From JAJPXC01 sp964517875 (GTDB lineage: Bacteria; Bacteroidota; Bacteroidia; Bacteroidales; Muribaculaceae), in assembly GCA_964517875.1 (NCBI GenBank), contig CAZFEU010000008.1, positions 1-53,619 of the forward strand: a stretch of 53,619 bases of DNA. Direction: 5' to 3'. The translations under genes were made by a program, and so were the position numbers. The notes below the pieces were generated by a model, which searched no databases, was not told where the DNA came from, and saw nothing but the letters and a program-made list of their open reading frames with translations. Of the stretch, positions 1-8,517 are shown piece by piece. Position 1 is the stretch's first letter, and every line of letters begins with the position of its first letter.

Positions 1-52
1 CCGACCCTCTGCTTGTAAGGCAGATGCTCTGAACCAGCTGAGCTAAGCGCCC
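1..52 (-). tRNA. tRNA-Val (anticodon TAC), 3' part cut by window edge
   Basis: Read on the minus strand this begins with the acceptor half GGGCGCT, a D arm containing AGCTCAGCTGG, and an anticodon stem TCTGC/GCAGA enclosing the loop CTTACAA, which gives anticodon TAC (valine). The T arm and the 3' acceptor half lie beyond the left edge. It is transcribed away from rsmA, with its own promoter-like element just upstream. Confidence 0.9.
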
Positions 53-78
53 GAAGACTCTTCCTCGGAAAAGCGTTG

Positions 79-109
79 CAAAGTTACGGCGAATTTTTAT
101 ACCGTGCAA
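79..109 (-). promoter_or_regulatory. Putative promoter of tRNA-Val
   Basis: On the minus strand TTG (109-107) is followed after 20 bp by TAACTTTG (86-79), which fits the Bacteroidetes primary sigma consensus TTTG-N19-21-TAnnTTTG. Transcription would start about 20 bp upstream of the mature tRNA 5' end. Confidence 0.55.
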
Positions 110-114
110 GTTTT

Positions 115-148
115 TTTGTGCTTTTTTTCAGCTTTTTTCTTAACTTTG
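115..148 (+). promoter_or_regulatory. Putative promoter of rsmA-mgtE
   Basis: TTTG at 115-118, a 22-bp spacer and TAACTTTG at 141-148 resemble the Bacteroidetes promoter. The spacer is 1 bp longer than usual. It would give a leader of about 75 nt before rsmA. Confidence 0.45.
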
Positions 149-198
149 TACTCCACAATGGTCCTTGCGGACTGTTGGTGACGAGTTATTGCACTGAA

Positions 199-214
199 GT
201 TTAATCGATTAAAC
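199..214. promoter_or_regulatory. Perfect 16-bp palindrome in the rsmA leader
   Basis: GTTTAATCGATTAAAC is a perfect inverted repeat with no spacer, ending 14 bp before the rsmA start codon. It could bind a dimeric protein or form an RNA hairpin next to the start. The function is unknown. Confidence 0.4.
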
Positions 215-228
215 ACCACACCCACATT

Positions 229-1023
229 ATGACACAAGTGCGTCCCAAAAAGTCTCTCGGCCAACATTTTCTCACCGATCTCTCAATCGCCAAGCGCATA
301 GCCGCCACGCTTGAGCCGTATAAGGACCTCCCGGTGCTCGAAGTGGGCCCCGGAATGGGGGTACTCACCCAATATCTTATTGCCGACGGCCACGATGTGA
401 AGGTGGTGGAGCTCGACTCGGAGAGCGTGAGCTACCTCAACGATAATTTTCCCGACCTGAAGGGGAGGATAATCGAACACGACTTCCTCAAGCTCGATCT
501 CGGCCAGATATACCCCGACGGGCAGAAATTCTGTGTAATCGGCAATTATCCCTACAACATATCATCGCAGATATTCTTCAAGGTGCTCGACTACCGCGAC
601 CAGGTAACGGCCTGCTCGGGCATGCTGCAACGCGAAGTGGCCGAACGGCTCGCCGCACCAGCCGGCAAGAAGGCACGCGGCATACTGAGCGTGCTGCTCC
701 AGGCGTGGTACGACGTGGAATACCTGTTCACCGTCGACGAGAAGGTGTTCAACCCCCCGCCCAAGGTGAAATCGGGAGTGGTGATTATGCGACGCAACGG
801 CGTCACCGATCTGGGATGCGACGAGGCATTGTTTAAGACCGTGGTGAAAACATCGTTCGGACAACGTCGCAAGACCCTGCGCAACTCGCTGCGAGGGCTG
901 CTACCGGCTGGAGTGCCCTGGCCCGACGCGGCATTGGGGCAGATGCGCCCCGAGCAGCTCACGGTTGAGCAATTTATAGAGTTAACCAACATTGTATCAT
1001 CACTCCGCAAAGGGCAATCATAA
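229..1023 (+). CDS. rsmA: 16S rRNA (adenine1518-N6/adenine1519-N6)-dimethyltransferase RsmA (KsgA)
   Basis: Cytosolic SAM-dependent enzyme that dimethylates two adjacent adenosines near the 3' end of 16S rRNA late in small-subunit assembly. The N-terminus carries the family signature KKSLGQHFL. The SAM-binding motif I, LEVGPGMGVLTQYL, is near residue 38, and the catalytic NYPYNISSQIFF (family NLPYN) is near residue 105. At 264 aa it is of normal family length. It starts with ATG and its stop shares one base with the mgtE start, so the two are translationally coupled. The rsmA-mgtE pairing is common in Bacteroidetes as far as I recall. Confidence 0.96.
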   Translation: MTQVRPKKSLGQHFLTDLSIAKRIAATLEPYKDLPVLEVGPGMGVLTQYLIADGHDVKVVELDSESVSYLNDNFPDLKGRIIEHDFLKLDLGQIYPDGQKFCVIGNYPYNISSQIFFKVLDYRDQVTACSGMLQREVAERLAAPAGKKARGILSVLLQAWYDVEYLFTVDEKVFNPPPKVKSGVVIMRRNGVTDLGCDEALFKTVVKTSFGQRRKTLRNSLRGLLPAGVPWPDAALGQMRPEQLTVEQFIELTNIVSSLRKGQS

Positions 1024-2390
1024 TGCAAGAATACTCCCCCGAATACCTTGAGCAAATCCGCGACATAATAAGCCGCGGCGACACCGAAGCCGCCCACCGC
1101 GAGCTGGCCAACCTGCACCCGGCCGACATTGCGGAGCTGTATCAGGATCTTGACCTTGAGGAGGCCGAATTCCTATACAAGCAGCTCGACGACGACACCG
1201 CGGCCGACGTGCTGATGGAGCTTGACGAGGACGACCGCCGCAAGCTGCTCCGCGACATGCCCGCCGAGGAGATAGCCAAGCAGGTGATCGACCACCTCGA
1301 CACCGACGATGCCGTCGACATAATCCAGGAGCTCGACGAGGAGGACCGCGACGAAATCCTGAGCCATATCGACGACATAGAACAGGCCGGCGACATCGTC
1401 GACCTGCTGCAATACGACGAGGACACCGCCGGCGGTCTGATGGGCACGGAGATGATCGTGGTCAACGAGAACTGGTCGATGCCCGAGTGCATCAAGCAGA
1501 TGCGTATGCAGGCCGAGGACATGGACGAGATATACTACGTATACGTGGTCGACAACGACGAGAAGCTACGCGGCGTGCTACCACTGAAAGAGATGATCAC
1601 CCACCCCTCGGTGTCGAAAATCAAGCACGTGATGGAGGTTGACCCCGTGGCGGTGAAAGCCGACACCCCCATCGACGAGGTGGCTCTCGACTTTGAGAAA
1701 TACGACCTTGTGGCAATGCCCGTGGTCGACTCGATAGGAAGGCTCGTGGGGCGCATCACCGTCGACGACGTGATGGATCAGGTGCGCGAGGCATCGGAGC
1801 GCGACTACCAGCTGGCATCAGGTCTGTCGGGCGACATTGAAACCGACGACTCTTTCTTCGCCCAGACCAAGGCACGCCTGCCGTGGCTGCTGATAGGCAT
1901 TGCCGGCGGCATCGGCAACTCACTGATCCTCGGCAACTTTGAGTCGGGATTTGCCACCAATCCCGCAATGGCTCTTTTCATCCCGCTCATAGGTGGCACC
2001 GGCGGCAACGTGGGCATACAGTCATCGGCTATCATAGTGCAGGGCCTTGCCAACGGCTCGCTCGATGTGAAAAACTCGGTGCGCCAGATATTAAAGGAGC
2101 TCGGTGTGGGCTTGCTCAACGCGGTGATCATATCGCTGCTGGTGTTCTGCTACACAGCATTCACCTTAGGCCCATGGAAGGCCACCACAATCGCAGTGTC
2201 GCTGTCGCTGTTCGCTGTGGTGATATTCGCTTCGGTGTTCGGCACCTTCGTGCCCTTGACCCTCGAGCGCTTCAAGATCGACCCGGCGCTCGCCACCGGC
2301 CCGTTTATATCCATCACCAACGATATCATAGGCATGGTGATATACATGTCGATATCCTACTCACTTATGTCGTACTTCAACATCGTTTAG
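1023..2390 (+). CDS. mgtE: Magnesium transporter MgtE
   Basis: Inner-membrane Mg2+ channel of the MgtE/SLC41 family. It has the three expected parts in order. First is an acidic N-terminal superhelical domain (about residues 30-130) with DMPAEEIAKQVIDHL-type repeats. Next is a tandem CBS pair (about 130-255, including LRGVLPLKEMI and GRLVGRITVDDVMDQV). Last is a C-terminal block of about five membrane helices (about 285-455) with the conserved PLIGGTGGNVGIQSS segment. At 455 aa it is full length. Gating by cytosolic Mg2+ through the N and CBS domains is known for the family. No Mg2+ riboswitch is apparent, because the gene overlaps rsmA. Confidence 0.95.
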   Translation: MQEYSPEYLEQIRDIISRGDTEAAHRELANLHPADIAELYQDLDLEEAEFLYKQLDDDTAADVLMELDEDDRRKLLRDMPAEEIAKQVIDHLDTDDAVDIIQELDEEDRDEILSHIDDIEQAGDIVDLLQYDEDTAGGLMGTEMIVVNENWSMPECIKQMRMQAEDMDEIYYVYVVDNDEKLRGVLPLKEMITHPSVSKIKHVMEVDPVAVKADTPIDEVALDFEKYDLVAMPVVDSIGRLVGRITVDDVMDQVREASERDYQLASGLSGDIETDDSFFAQTKARLPWLLIGIAGGIGNSLILGNFESGFATNPAMALFIPLIGGTGGNVGIQSSAIIVQGLANGSLDVKNSVRQILKELGVGLLNAVIISLLVFCYTAFTLGPWKATTIAVSLSLFAVVIFASVFGTFVPLTLERFKIDPALATGPFISITNDIIGMVIYMSISYSLMSYFNIV

Positions 2391-2409
2391 CCCCCTACCC
2401 TATACTGTC

Positions 2410-2868
2410 ATGAAAAAAACGCTTGTCATAGCCGCAGCGCTCGCTGCCGTCACCACACTCCCTTCGTGCGACAAAATCAGCAAGATGGTCGGATCAGGCT
2501 CGTCGTCAGCTCCAACGGTCAGCACAGTGAAGGGAGATAACCTCGACACTGTGAATGAGACACCGCAGCAGACCGACGCCGCAAAGGAGGCTACCGATAA
2601 AATCATCAATATATACCGCACAGCCATCAACAACCTCAAAAGGGCCAAAACCGAGGAGCAGATAGAGCATATAGCCGACGGCCTCAGGATAGACCTGGCC
2701 AGCATACCCGCGGCAACGGCTTTTAACGCCGCTCAGCGCGACGCAATCAAGGAGGTTGAGGGTGAATACCTCGACGCGAGAGAAAGGCGTGAGAACCTCA
2801 TTAAATTCGGCCAGGAGGAGCCCGACGAGTCTATTCCGGTCGAGGAGTTTATGTCGATGGGCGATTAA
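2410..2868 (+). CDS. Small lipoprotein of unknown function
   Basis: A 152-aa protein with a type II signal peptide. A basic start and hydrophobic stretch lead to a lipobox ending in LPSC at about residue 20, so the mature protein begins with a lipidated cysteine. A Ser/Thr-rich linker follows, then a mostly helical, charged region (about residues 50-140) with KRAKTEEQIEHIADGL and ending in an acidic tail. It starts 19 bp after mgtE and probably shares its transcript. I do not recognise a family, and nothing in it indicates an enzyme. Confidence 0.8.
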   Translation: MKKTLVIAAALAAVTTLPSCDKISKMVGSGSSSAPTVSTVKGDNLDTVNETPQQTDAAKEATDKIINIYRTAINNLKRAKTEEQIEHIADGLRIDLASIPAATAFNAAQRDAIKEVEGEYLDARERRENLIKFGQEEPDESIPVEEFMSMGD

Positions 2869-2887
2869 TCATCATCTTGGACAAAAA

Positions 2888-2923
2888 CATCAGGGGCTGC
2901 ACCGATTGGCGCAGCCCCTGATG
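2888..2923. terminator. Bidirectional hairpin terminator
   Basis: A perfect 13-bp inverted repeat (CATCAGGGGCTGC and its complement, 2888-2900 and 2911-2923) with a 10-nt loop lies between the convergent lipoprotein and C10 protease genes. On the minus strand the stem is followed by TTTTTGT, so termination of the protease transcript is not its job alone; an A-run precedes it on the plus strand. Confidence 0.6.
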
Positions 2924-2940
2924 TCATATGGGAGTAGGGC

Positions 2941-5316
2941 TTAGAAGCGCACCTTCGACGAGGTGGCGCCCTGACGGCGTATTACGGTTTCACCCGACTT
3001 GGGATTGCTGATGCGGATGCCCTGGAGGTTGTAGTATTCCACGGGGGCTGAAGCGTCGCTGTCGGGGTTGAGAAGCTCCACACCGCCAAGTTCGCCTGTG
3101 AATTTCACATAGTACTTGTTGCTCATCGGTATGGTGCCGCGGCCCACGGCTACGGGCACAAACTGGTAGGTGGTGCCGGCTTTGAGCTCCTGGCTCTCCT
3201 CGGCGTTGATACGGAGTGTCTGCGATGTACTCTCCCCCTCGTTGATAGTGACAGGCACACTGATGGTCTCACCCATCGGCTCGTCGTTGTTGAGGTCGAG
3301 GAGCACTGCCGCGAGCGTCTCATTCCATGTGCCGGCGGTGCAGGTCAAGCCCACCTTAATGTCGCCGTTGAAGTCGATAGTGGCCGGACGCGATACTACA
3401 GTGCCGCGCGACGACGAGCCCACGAAGAGCACATTGGTGACATTGGCCACACCTTTGCTGGGATCCTCTACTACTTCAATAGCAGAAGCAGACCCATCGA
3501 TGGGATATAAGGTGTTGTCATCCAGGATGGCCAGACCCAGGTTGTAGCGTCCGAGGTCAATTTCGGCAGGGATAGTGATGGTCCACTGCTCGCCGTATAA
3601 TTTGGCGGGATCGGGCAACCATATTATCTTAGGATCGCTCATTGCGTAGAGAGTGTTGCCTTTATAGAGTATCATGGCTACATTGCCCGCAAATTCGGAG
3701 TTGGTTCTTATTGCCATCGACACGTCGTAGGTGACGCCGCGATACCAGAAGCCATCGGGGGTTACATCGTCAATCTGTGTGTTGAGGTAAGGAGAAGCCT
3801 GGTCGCCGGTGACAGTGATAGTGCTCTCGGTGACATCGAAGTGTGCGTAGCCCAATGTGCTATTGAGCGTATAGACGGGATACCAGATACCTTTGGCATA
3901 GTCCTTAGCGGTGGTGCACACTGGATAAACGTCGTAAGAGCCTACAGGGAAACGGACCGATGCCACGCTCATACCTGCGAAGCCGTAGCCTGTGTTGAGG
4001 TCAATGTCAAGGACATCGATATAAGTGGTTTTGCCGTCGGCTGACACGAGTTTAAGGCCCACAATTATGTCGAGGTTGGTGGTCGATACCGAGTAGATGG
4101 TTGTTGGGAATCCTACGGTCTCATCGCTCGCGCGATCATACTTGGAGCGGCCGGCGGCGAATACGTCACCGCAGTACATCGTGGGGATGTACTCATGGCC
4201 CTCCACGGGGTCCTGGATGCCTATGATGGCCGAGTTGCCGCGGTTGTAGCCGGCATTGCCCGAGCCGCCACCGATACCGCTACCTGCCGGGTCAAGCTCG
4301 GTGATGATGAAGTAGCCGTCGCAGTAGCCACCCCAACCCCAGTTGATATGGAACAGCTCAGTGCCGCGTTGCATCTGGAAGCCTGAGCACACAAAGGCGT
4401 GGCCCACGGTGCCGTCGTTGCCGCATATCATCACGGGGCGACCCTCATGGAGCTCGTTGTAAATCACATCGGCCCACTCCTCGTCGCTATACCAGTCGCG
4501 CTGTATGTATTGCAGGTGCTTGTCGTAGTTGAAGTACTTCACCATACCCTGGGCGGCCACGAAGTCGCTGGCACCTGAGCCTGAGGGGCTGTAGCTCATA
4601 TTGGTGGCGAAGCCGCAATCGAGCATCAGCTTGGCCACAGCGTCGGCCTGCTCTTGAGTATAGCTATTGTAGGTGTTTTTCATGTTGGCCCAGTCATAGA
4701 CGCTCTCGTCGAAGTTGACGGTGACGCCCTGGATGGTCACTTTGCCACCCTGAGCCTGCTTGGGCCATGCCCACACGTTCATCAGCTGAGCCATGGCGGT
4801 AGCCACGCAGCCTGTCACCGAGCGCTGACCGCCGACCAGCGGGCACAGATTGTTGTAGGGTGTCGACTGGTTCCACTTGGTCTTGACTATCGGTGTGATA
4901 TCTTCTTTTGCTGAAGCCTTGCGGATTGACAGGCTCTTTGGCTGAGCTGTCTCGGCCTGAGCCACGGACTTACCCATGGTGGTGAGCCACCATTGGAAGT
5001 CGGGCGACACGTTGGAAGCGTCGTAGTATGACTCGTCGCTGTAGCCCAACAGAGCATGTGGATAAGCGTCGTTGGCGGCAGCCACTATAAATCCTGGCTG
5101 ATTGTCAGCGGCGGCAAATACGTAAACTGCGGCCTCGCCTGTGGCCGTGTCGACGGTGGTGTGTACAAGCTGCATCTCAACGGCAGCGGCAGCGCGGGCC
5201 TGCGAGCCGCTGCTCTGTAGTGCGCGGTCGAGTGCCTGGTCGGGCGAAATCACAGCAGCTGTAGCTACTGTGGCTCCAAGCGCTAATGTAGTGAATAGTG
5301 CGTAAATCTTATTCAT
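2941..5316 (-). CDS. Secreted C10-family (streptopain-like) cysteine protease with C-terminal sorting-type tail
   Basis: A 791-aa exported protease. A Sec signal peptide covers about residues 1-20. An inhibitory prodomain (Spi/I69 type) runs to about residue 125. The papain-like C10 catalytic domain follows, with nucleophile Cys170 in SVTGCVATAMAQLMN, His306 in GTVGHAFVCSGF and the HINWGWGGYCDGYF segment typical of SpeB relatives. The middle and C-terminal 400 residues are beta-rich, probably Ig-like. The last 35 residues contain VEYYNLQGIRI and a short IRRQG stretch, closely matching the end of the 49068-51137 product. This suggests a shared outer-membrane export or anchoring signal (type IX-like tails have a comparable position). 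It likely degrades host, dietary or microbial protein. It is a lone gene between terminator and AT-rich DNA. Confidence 0.88.
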   Translation of the reverse strand: MNKIYALFTTLALGATVATAAVISPDQALDRALQSSGSQARAAAAVEMQLVHTTVDTATGEAAVYVFAAADNQPGFIVAAANDAYPHALLGYSDESYYDASNVSPDFQWWLTTMGKSVAQAETAQPKSLSIRKASAKEDITPIVKTKWNQSTPYNNLCPLVGGQRSVTGCVATAMAQLMNVWAWPKQAQGGKVTIQGVTVNFDESVYDWANMKNTYNSYTQEQADAVAKLMLDCGFATNMSYSPSGSGASDFVAAQGMVKYFNYDKHLQYIQRDWYSDEEWADVIYNELHEGRPVMICGNDGTVGHAFVCSGFQMQRGTELFHINWGWGGYCDGYFIITELDPAGSGIGGGSGNAGYNRGNSAIIGIQDPVEGHEYIPTMYCGDVFAAGRSKYDRASDETVGFPTTIYSVSTTNLDIIVGLKLVSADGKTTYIDVLDIDLNTGYGFAGMSVASVRFPVGSYDVYPVCTTAKDYAKGIWYPVYTLNSTLGYAHFDVTESTITVTGDQASPYLNTQIDDVTPDGFWYRGVTYDVSMAIRTNSEFAGNVAMILYKGNTLYAMSDPKIIWLPDPAKLYGEQWTITIPAEIDLGRYNLGLAILDDNTLYPIDGSASAIEVVEDPSKGVANVTNVLFVGSSSRGTVVSRPATIDFNGDIKVGLTCTAGTWNETLAAVLLDLNNDEPMGETISVPVTINEGESTSQTLRINAEESQELKAGTTYQFVPVAVGRGTIPMSNKYYVKFTGELGGVELLNPDSDASAPVEYYNLQGIRISNPKSGETVIRRQGATSSKVRF

Positions 5317-5529
5317 TGTGCGTGAATTTTGTTCTTATTGAAACACAAGTGGCGCGAAGATAGGCATTTTAACTTTAAAAATGACACAAACCACATGTTA
5401 AGGTTACTTAAACCGCCATTTTCACGGTTGAGCTTCAATACCAACAGGCTGTCTCCATTATAATCGTGGCACCGGTTTTAATAACCGATGCCACTGATTA
5501 TAAATATGTTTGATAGTATAGAAGTGCGT

Positions 5530-6162
5530 CTATTGCCCGATTAGGCTATCGTATTTTTCCCAAGATATTGCCTCAGCCATTATCTTCTGAATGTCAACAT
5601 TATAGCATGGCTCATACACGTCATATGTGTAATAACTGATTTCGTAAGGATTATACTTTTGATAACCCGTTGTCTCCAGATATTTACCGTCAATCATGCC
5701 AAGTATATAACCATCAGCAACCTGTATGCGGTTGTTGTCTACTATATTAAGCGGCTCTTTGCCATATACCCATTCTGTACCAACCTTTTCCTGTTGTTCT
5801 TTAGATAAATATCGTTTTATGTTGGAAACAGTTATTCTCTCCGTGTCTGTGAAATAAGTATATGATAACGTACCTCCATCCATATCCTTAATTAATAATC
5901 GCTCGGAGTTTGATGCAAGATCGGCGGCTATACGTCGCATTTCAACTTTTCTCCATACCTTATTTTGCACCCGTCTATTGAAATCTCCGAGATTAAAAGA
6001 GCTGTTGGTAGCGTAGAGACAGCCATCATCATCCACAGCCCAATTATAAGGGCATCCACTTTCCCACAGGTCAGCTTCGCTGTATAACGAATAATCGTCG
6101 TTGTCGCATGCCGATAACAGGAATACAAATAAGAACGAAGTAATTGCAATAAGTTTCCTCAT
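5530..6162 (-). CDS. Lipoprotein of unknown function, AT-rich
   Basis: A 210-aa protein with a hydrophobic signal ending in LLSAC at about residue 19 (lipobox), so it is a predicted lipoprotein. The mature part starts with DNDDYSLY and is rich in Tyr, Asp and Trp. There is no motif I recognise. Codon use is clearly more AT-rich than the neighbouring protease and WbqC genes, and it stands alone with its own promoter, so it may be an accessory acquisition. Confidence 0.75.
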   Translation of the reverse strand: MRKLIAITSFLFVFLLSACDNDDYSLYSEADLWESGCPYNWAVDDDGCLYATNSSFNLGDFNRRVQNKVWRKVEMRRIAADLASNSERLLIKDMDGGTLSYTYFTDTERITVSNIKRYLSKEQQEKVGTEWVYGKEPLNIVDNNRIQVADGYILGMIDGKYLETTGYQKYNPYEISYYTYDVYEPCYNVDIQKIMAEAISWEKYDSLIGQ

Positions 6163-6224
6163 ACCATCGAAGATTAATGTGTCAATGATTATTGTGTCGT
6201 AATCAGATATCCTGATAACTTTCG

Positions 6225-6255
6225 CAAATATAACAAAATATCATGTAAATCCAAA
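6225..6255 (-). promoter_or_regulatory. Putative promoter of the AT-rich lipoprotein gene
   Basis: On the minus strand TTTG (6255-6252), a 19-bp spacer and TATATTTG (6232-6225) match the Bacteroidetes consensus exactly. It leaves a leader of roughly 55 nt before the ATG at 6162. Confidence 0.6.
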
Positions 6256-6296
6256 TTAATTCCTTTATTATTTAATTCAAACACATCAAATTAGTT

Positions 6297-6325
6297 TAAT
6301 ACAACGCCGCCACTCCGTGGCTATT
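6297..6325 (-). repeat. Solitary REP-type hairpin (GGA triloop)
   Basis: On the minus strand GCCAC-GGA-GTGGC (6321-6309), followed by a G-rich foot and GTTGTA, matches one arm of the inverted repeat at 47341-47596, which has GCCGC-GGA-GCGGC. The two stems differ by a compensatory base-pair change. It sits just downstream of the wbqC-like stop. Confidence 0.5.
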
Positions 6326-6350
6326 TTTACATGTATAGCCTACGTATTTG

Positions 6351-6941
6351 TCAAAAACTGGTGAGGTAGAGGGGTGATTCGGGGCCGACGTTGAATATCA
6401 GGTCGAGGACGCTCAGGCCGGGGATGAAGCCCAGGCGATCGGCGCGTATCTGCGGGTAGGTGATTTCATCGCATAGCATTCCCTGGGCTCCCCCTACCCT
6501 ATGGCGGATGGTGTCGAGCATCAGTATCGACCCCACGATATTGTTGGCGCTACGACACAGCTGGGCTACGGATGTGATGCGCTGCGGTGTGTCGGCGCTG
6601 ATGAGCGGCAACAGGCGGTCGATGTAAAACTCGAAGTAAGGCGTGCGACCGTAGGCCGACTCCAGAGCCACACGGTGCTTATCCCACCACTGGTTGTGGC
6701 TTGACAGTGGTATATCATCCCATGTGAGGGGCAAAGGGCGCTTGTCGGAGTGATTGTCGCCATTCCATATGTGCTCTATCGGCACGGTGAGCTGCAAAGG
6801 CCCCCGGGTGTCGGCTATGGTGTAGCGGTGGGCATCTTTCAGACGCTTATCGTAGCGCATGGTGTAGTCCACCTCATCGCCGGCGACGATGCGCTGATAA
6901 TACCCTATAGGGGGGAAGAGCAGTGGTGGGAGCATCGGCAT
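6351..6941 (-). CDS. WbqC-like family protein
   Basis: A 196-aa protein that begins LPPLLFPPIGYYQRI, the start typical of the WbqC-like family, and keeps the conserved HNQWWDKHR and TPYFEFY segments. WbqC-like proteins are found near polysaccharide or lipid-modification genes, but their reaction is not firmly known. It lies 44 bp after lepB in the same direction, so dapB-lepB-wbqC probably form one transcript, an order I recall from other Bacteroidales. Translation may start at the first ATG or at the second (6935), which lies two codons later. Confidence 0.8.
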   Translation of the reverse strand: MPMLPPLLFPPIGYYQRIVAGDEVDYTMRYDKRLKDAHRYTIADTRGPLQLTVPIEHIWNGDNHSDKRPLPLTWDDIPLSSHNQWWDKHRVALESAYGRTPYFEFYIDRLLPLISADTPQRITSVAQLCRSANNIVGSILMLDTIRHRVGGAQGMLCDEITYPQIRADRLGFIPGLSVLDLIFNVGPESPLYLTSF

Positions 6942-6985
6942 GGTGTGAGCGTCGAAATGGGTGGATGGAAGTGGGAGCCGGGTGC

Positions 6986-8494
6986 CTAATTCTTGTCGGG
7001 ATTAGCGTCCTTGAGCACGCGGTTCCAGCGTATGCCGCCCGAAAGCATGGGCTTATCCTTGTCGAACGATATGAGCACGCGCCAGGGTGTGCCGATTATA
7101 TGATCCTCGGGCACGAAGCCCCAGTAGCGCGAGTCGAGCGAGTTGTCGCGGTTGTCGCCCATCATAAAGTAGTAGTCCATCTTGAAGGTGTAGTAGTCGC
7201 GGGGCTCGCCGTCGATATACACGCGCCCGTCGGAGCGTAGCTCGGCGGTGGGATTGTTCTCATACACGCGGATGGCACGCTCATATATGTTCCATGCCTG
7301 TGGCGTGAGCTCGAGCACATCACCCTTGCGGGGTATCCACAGGCCCTGCTTGCCGCCGTAGTTGGCACGTGTCCAGTTCTGCGAAATGGTGCTGGGAAAC
7401 AGGTTGTCCTTGTACATCTCGGGAGCCTTGACCACTGCTGTGACATGGGGGTTGCTCTTAAGCTGCTCAAGCATCTGTGAGGTGAGGAATGTGGAGTGGA
7501 TGGGATACCACTGTCCGCTGGCGTTAGTCTTGAAGCCGTGGTCGAGGAGCCACTGGCGCTCAGAGGCGGCATTCAGGGCCTCCTCGTCGTCGACGGGAGT
7601 ACGCGCCGACAGGGGCTCGTATACGCCGCGGTCGTCGACCGACACTTCGAGCTCTTCCCAATCCTGGTCGGTGAAGTATATGCCATCGGTCTGGAAAAGG
7701 TACTGGAACTGTGCGTTTTGGGGCATGGGCTGCTTCGTGCCATTGATATAGATATCACCGTCGACAATCTTAATCCACTCTCCGGGGAGCCCCACAGCGC
7801 GCTTCACATAGTTTTCGCGGCGGTCGACCGGGTGGTAGATCACTTCGCCGAAATGCTCCTTGTCGGATAGCACTCGGTCACGACCGTAGATCTGGCACAT
7901 CGTGTAGTAATCCATGTTGCCCAGCGCGGGGGCGTTTGACATGACGGTGTCGCCGGCGGGAAAGTTAAACACCACGATGTCGCCGGTCTCTACAGAACGA
8001 AGCCCGGGGAGGCGATGATACTCGAGTTGAGGCCAGCTCAGATAGCTCTTGGTGCCTATGATAGGCAGCGTGTTGTGTACCAGCGGGAAATTGACCGGTG
8101 TCATGGGCACACGCGGGCCGTAGACTGCCTTGTTGACAAAGAGGTAGTCGCCGGTAAGAAGCGTTTTCTCAAGCGACGAAGAGGGTATCTGATAGTTCTG
8201 TCCCACGAATGCGAATATGAAGTACACAAGTATCAGTGCGTAGACGATGGCGTCGACCCAGCTCATCACCGTGCGTGTGGTCTTATTTTTCGACTTTTTC
8301 CACCATGTGAAGGGTATGTATCCGGTGATATAGATGTCGGTCAGGAGTATCAACCCCAGGAGCAGCCAGTAGTTGTTCATCCACACGGTCCATAGTATGT
8401 AGATGAGCGCTACGATGCTGAAACGTATCCAGCGTGTGGTCTTGTTATCGCGGATGCGGCGCCGCAGGTCGGCTAAAAATTGCTGTTTAGTCAT
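6986..8494 (-). CDS. lepB: Signal peptidase I (S26 family)
   Basis: Inner-membrane Ser/Lys protease that removes Sec signal peptides. Two or three N-terminal membrane helices span about residues 24-100. The catalytic Ser is residue 107 in IPSSSLEKTL and the catalytic Lys is residue 231 in ENYVKRAVGLPGE. The C-terminal GDNRDNSLDSRYWGFVP box is present near residue 445. At 502 aa it is much longer than the E. coli enzyme because of an insertion of about 150 residues between the Lys box and the GDNRDNS box. Long forms of this kind are usual in Bacteroidetes. It lies 23 bp downstream of dapB. Confidence 0.94.
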   Translation of the reverse strand: MTKQQFLADLRRRIRDNKTTRWIRFSIVALIYILWTVWMNNYWLLLGLILLTDIYITGYIPFTWWKKSKNKTTRTVMSWVDAIVYALILVYFIFAFVGQNYQIPSSSLEKTLLTGDYLFVNKAVYGPRVPMTPVNFPLVHNTLPIIGTKSYLSWPQLEYHRLPGLRSVETGDIVVFNFPAGDTVMSNAPALGNMDYYTMCQIYGRDRVLSDKEHFGEVIYHPVDRRENYVKRAVGLPGEWIKIVDGDIYINGTKQPMPQNAQFQYLFQTDGIYFTDQDWEELEVSVDDRGVYEPLSARTPVDDEEALNAASERQWLLDHGFKTNASGQWYPIHSTFLTSQMLEQLKSNPHVTAVVKAPEMYKDNLFPSTISQNWTRANYGGKQGLWIPRKGDVLELTPQAWNIYERAIRVYENNPTAELRSDGRVYIDGEPRDYYTFKMDYYFMMGDNRDNSLDSRYWGFVPEDHIIGTPWRVLISFDKDKPMLSGGIRWNRVLKDANPDKN

Positions 8495-8517
8495 TGTGTG
8501 TGAGTGTGTTTCAAAGT

